Shown here piece by piece: positions 60,942 through 64,000 of a DNA stretch of 64,000 bases. The stretch is from Ectocarpus siliculosus (lineage: Eukaryota; Sar; Phaeophyceae; Ectocarpales; Ectocarpaceae), in NCBI GenBank assembly GCA_000310025.1, contig FN649736.1:4872623-4936622 (forward strand). Reading direction: 5' to 3'. Every line of letters starts with the position of its first letter. Position 1 is the first letter of the stretch. The position numbers were made by a program, and so were the translations under genes. A model generated the notes under the pieces. It did not search any database. It had not been told where the DNA came from and saw only the letters and a list, made by a program, of their open reading frames with translations.

Positions 60942-63694
60942 TCAGGTCGCTGATTCTGAGCGACCAGCGATCGGTTCTTGACCGAACGGTTATCCTTATT
61001 TTTGGTTTCGAGGCGGCGTTGCAGCAGGACCTGCCGACCAATAATTTTGTGCGAGTACCGATGGTGTGGATGGTTCATCGGTCATTGTTTGGGTTCGAGG
61101 TAGTGTAAGAAGCTGCCACCGATAACATGTGGGAATGGGGAACAATAATCTTGACGTATTTGATGACGGTGTGGATGAATACGGTCTGCTACGGGGTGTT
61201 CTTCCGATCCATCCATCCGATCGGTTGCGACGTATTGACCGGACAACGCTTCCATTTTGTTGCTGCCTATTGATGCCTTCCCTTGCAGAATAGGAGCTCC
61301 TCCACCATGCTTCGCCTCGTTTGTTTTTTGTTGATTCAGTTGTAGCTGTATCGAGGCCCGCTTGCTGCAGCCGCCGCCGCCGCCGCCGGAAGCTTGCGTT
61401 GTACGCAAAGTTCATCAACGAAAACGGTTGATGCACCGAGGGTTTAGGACTTTGTTCGCCCAGGTATACGCACGTCGTTGATTGGGTCAGCATTTTTTTT
61501 ATGTGGGCGTGGTTATCAACACCTCTACCTGGGTTGTAAGCAGCTGGTTTGTAAGTGCGCTGGGGCGGCACGCTCTAGCTATACCATAGTAGTACTAGTG
61601 TTGACTCACCTGGTGTTTTTTTACGGTTGCTTGGGTGCCATACGTTTTTTTCTTGGCTTTTTATGCAGGCTAGACCTACTGGGCTGGGCACCGCTGTCTA
61701 TGTCTGTTGCTCTCTCACTGTGCATATCTACGCGGGAGATGCACGCATTGATTCCTACTTAGTTGTTGAGATTGAGACATAAATGTACCCAATATTAACG
61801 TTACACAGCATATCGTGTTGGTGTATGTAGCCTTCCAGTTTTCGCGTGTTTACGGGGGCGGCGAGAGGGTAAAGTGTTGATACGTGCGGTAGGATCTCTG
61901 GTTCCAAGAGATGTAGATGTGTGTAGCGACCCGGCTTATTTGTTGTTGACTAGGCCTTGTCTAGCTAATTTGGTGTAAGGGGTGGGTTTCTGTATACAAC
62001 CCTGGCAGGATAATGTAGATACACACAGCGGCAGGTGTTCCTGTTTGTTCCATGTGTCCGTGCGTGTTTCCTTCTGTAGTAATGCTTCCTTCAACACTTT
62101 CCACCCAACGTTTTTTGTGCCACATTCTATGTATTGGCACCGCTTACGCCTTAGAATCAATCGGAATCTGCTGGTGGCTCTCAAGGCATGACTTGCCCGA
62201 CTTGCGCCGCAGATACTGCGGCCGGGATGAAAGAGAAGGAACATCTTGCACTGATAAGCGTGAGCCTCTGCATATGATATCCCCTGAACCTTTTTGCCCC
62301 TCTCTTCGGGTGATCGCAACCACGCTTGTTTCACGGCCATGTGGAATGCGCGTCGTGAGAGCATTCCGTTCTAGGTTTGTTTCTGCTCATCGTGTGGGGA
62401 AAGCAAGACAGATCTTCTTTGTTCCGTTTGGGCGTGTGGAGGAAATGAAGGGTTCCAGGCGTCTGTGTGAAGCCTAAGCCGACGGAAGAGCTCCCTGCCT
62501 CTCTCACTCTCTTGACACGGTCGGTGTTGAAAGGCACCAACAACCAACTCGTTCGAAGAGAGAGAATGTTTGTGAGACCCACCGTTATTGTCTCCTGCAC
62601 CGACACCTGAACAGCAGCAGCGGCATTGCACCACCGTGTATCGTACGTTTGACGGGTGATGTCCCTTGTGTGTCATGCATGTGACAATCATCAACGCCGA
62701 GCGTCCGAGGCACTCGCTGGTGGACCAAGCCCAAGCCAGCGACACACCACAACGATCTCCGCATATTCTTCGGCGTTTATCTTTTTTTTGTTCCTCAGGT
62801 GGACTGACTGGCGGAAAGATACTTTCCCGCTCTCGCGCTGCTTCCTCCCCGACACCCAAGGCATCGCTGGAGTCGTCCAAACACATACACCAAAACCGCG
62901 CCATCCTCGACCTGAGACGAATGGACGACTGCTGTCGACTCAAGACCTGACCCTGCCGACATGACATGTGGTTATCGGGAACCTTTGCAAAAAACTAAAC
63001 ACACGCACAACAACGGGGTCATCCTCGACCTGAGACGAATCGACGACAAACTGTCGACTCAAGACCTGATCCTGCCGACGCAACACGATGATCGTTCATC
63101 GCCGGTGGCGGCGATGGAATGGAACCAAGGTGAACGGCGAGCGTGAGGCAGCCGGCCTTGGTCTGGGCGCCAACTGCTGTACTGTAGTACTCAGCTGTAA
63201 AGGTGGGCCGAAACTTGGATTTGCAGGCTACGGACCTCACAACGTCGGAGGCACTGGCTTTTTATCATTTTCGATTAATATTCTTCCGCGTTTACTTCCT
63301 CCGAAATATGCATTGTTTCCACGGAAGCAACGCGACAACGAGTTAGTCATGAAACTCGCACGACGGTTTCAATCTCACGTTTCCATGAAGAAAAAAATTT
63401 TCAGTACGGACGGGGGGAAATGCCTCCTGGACTTCTCTGCTAAAATCATTACAACCCCGGAAAACAAATTTGGCCATGACTCGCGGTAAAAGTGAGTCCC
63501 TCGGACATTGCGAGTTGGCTCGAGTACCACCGAAGCGCGCATGATTTGTATAGATGGTGACCGCGTTTCCTTTACACATTCGTTCGACTATACACACACG
63601 CCGCACGCTCGACAACACTACATGCACGCAATGCGCAAAGACTACAAGGGTAACTCTATTCTACATACATATACGATGTACCTAATGACGTAAA
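60942..63694. other. 3' flank and intergenic DNA
   Basis: Long open frames on the minus strand here have no domain and I take them as chance. A direct duplication at about 62878-62960 and 62995-63085 shares ATCCTCGACCTGAGACGAAT and CTGTCGACTCAAGACCTGA. Its frame ILDLRRIDD looks coding-like, but no gene could be built. Confidence 0.45.
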
Positions 63695-63859
63695 CTACGC
63701 CACGGGGAAAACGGCCTTGAGGCCATTGAACAAGAGGTCCGCTGCGTGGGGATCCCTCGCCGCTGCCACGAGCACGTCTGGCCTCATGGACCGTATCCTT
63801 GCGTGGTTGCTCTCCGCCGAAGCTAAGGCAGTCAGAGTCACCGCGGCTGTGCGCCGAGC
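63695..63859 (-). CDS. Last exon of a gene extending beyond the window
   Basis: On the minus strand an acceptor (CCCTTTTTAG) precedes 54 codons and a TAG. The sequence is helical (TAAVTLTALASAESNHARIR, PDVLVAAARDPHAADLLFNG, FPVA) and resembles a HEAT/ARM-like end without a specific match. The phase at the acceptor is 0. The upstream intron runs off the right edge. Confidence 0.55.
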   Translation of the reverse strand, partial: ARRTAAVTLTALASAESNHARIRSMRPDVLVAAARDPHAADLLFNGLKAVFPVA

Positions 63860-64000
63860 CTAAAAAGGGAACCGGGAGGGCGGGGCGGTGGAGGAACGGG
63901 GGGGCGGGCGGGTAGGAGTATTTTCAGACACCCCACAATATAGATAGGTGGCGACAGGAAACAGCAGTGCGATCACACCGAGTGTGACAGTCCTCGATAC

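Noticed and set aside
60996-61571. 191-residue open frame on the minus strand
   Set aside because: It has no domain and an Arg/Ser/Thr-rich composition typical of antisense GC-rich DNA. It overlaps the probable 3' UTR of the small WASH-like gene.
62371-62967. 198-residue open frame on the minus strand
   Set aside because: No recognisable domain, no splice context, and it runs antisense to the coding-like duplication.

Overview
The window is nuclear DNA from an intron-rich, GC-rich eukaryote. I infer a stramenopile, most like a brown alga of the Ectocarpus type. The basis is GC-rich exons of 60-400 bp with GT/AG introns of several hundred bases, neighbouring genes on opposite strands, abundant CAG/CTG and poly-C tracts, and many decayed retroelements. 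No prokaryotic, plasmid or CRISPR features are seen. Three assembly gaps (runs of N) lie at 13344-13462, 28750-28854 and 40971-41070.

The left half (1.7-34.8 kb) holds four real genes on alternating strands. A minus-strand SDE2-like gene (ubiquitin-like domain, GG-K-GG processing site, SPRY domain, SAP-like tail; 1700-8148) is divergent from a plus-strand Rab GTPase of the Rab5/Rab22 group (8804-12422, last exon missing). A minus-strand CDT1-like replication licensing factor (16102-21014) is divergent from a very large plus-strand ubiquitin-hydrolase-like gene (22063-34788) whose Gly/Ala/Gln-rich middle contains a gap and two apparent frame breaks. The products point to housekeeping roles: genome maintenance, endosomal traffic, replication licensing and ubiquitin handling. 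There is no sign of an operon or gene cluster.

The right half (34.8-64 kb) is gene-poor and repeat-rich. It contains a 55-bp-arm inverted repeat (37.6-38.0 kb), an AT-rich island bounded by 20-bp inverted ends (41.17-43.07 kb), two orphan exon-like pieces (43.5-44.2 kb), inverted copies of an A-tailed retroposon (45.6-46.0 and 55.75-56.17 kb), a decayed protein gene with a tRNA-Glu(CTC) gene in its intron (49.6-52.1 kb), a 1.26-kb foldback element (56.18-57.45 kb) and the end of a non-LTR retrotransposon on the minus strand (57.7-58.25 kb). Near the right edge are a small three-exon gene with WASH-subunit-3-like motifs (58971-60941) and the last exon of a minus-strand gene that continues beyond the window (63695-63859).

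The clearest repeat signal is a retroelement family present in about nine copies. All share a roughly 60-bp 3' module followed by a C-rich tract. Three copies carry the end of a LINE reverse-transcriptase reading frame, and four are short elements with an unrelated head. This looks like a LINE and a short partner that share a tail. No convincing undescribed biological system was found. The best leads are the SDE2-SPRY fusion, the shared-tail retroelement family and a strongly over-represented 10-bp motif.
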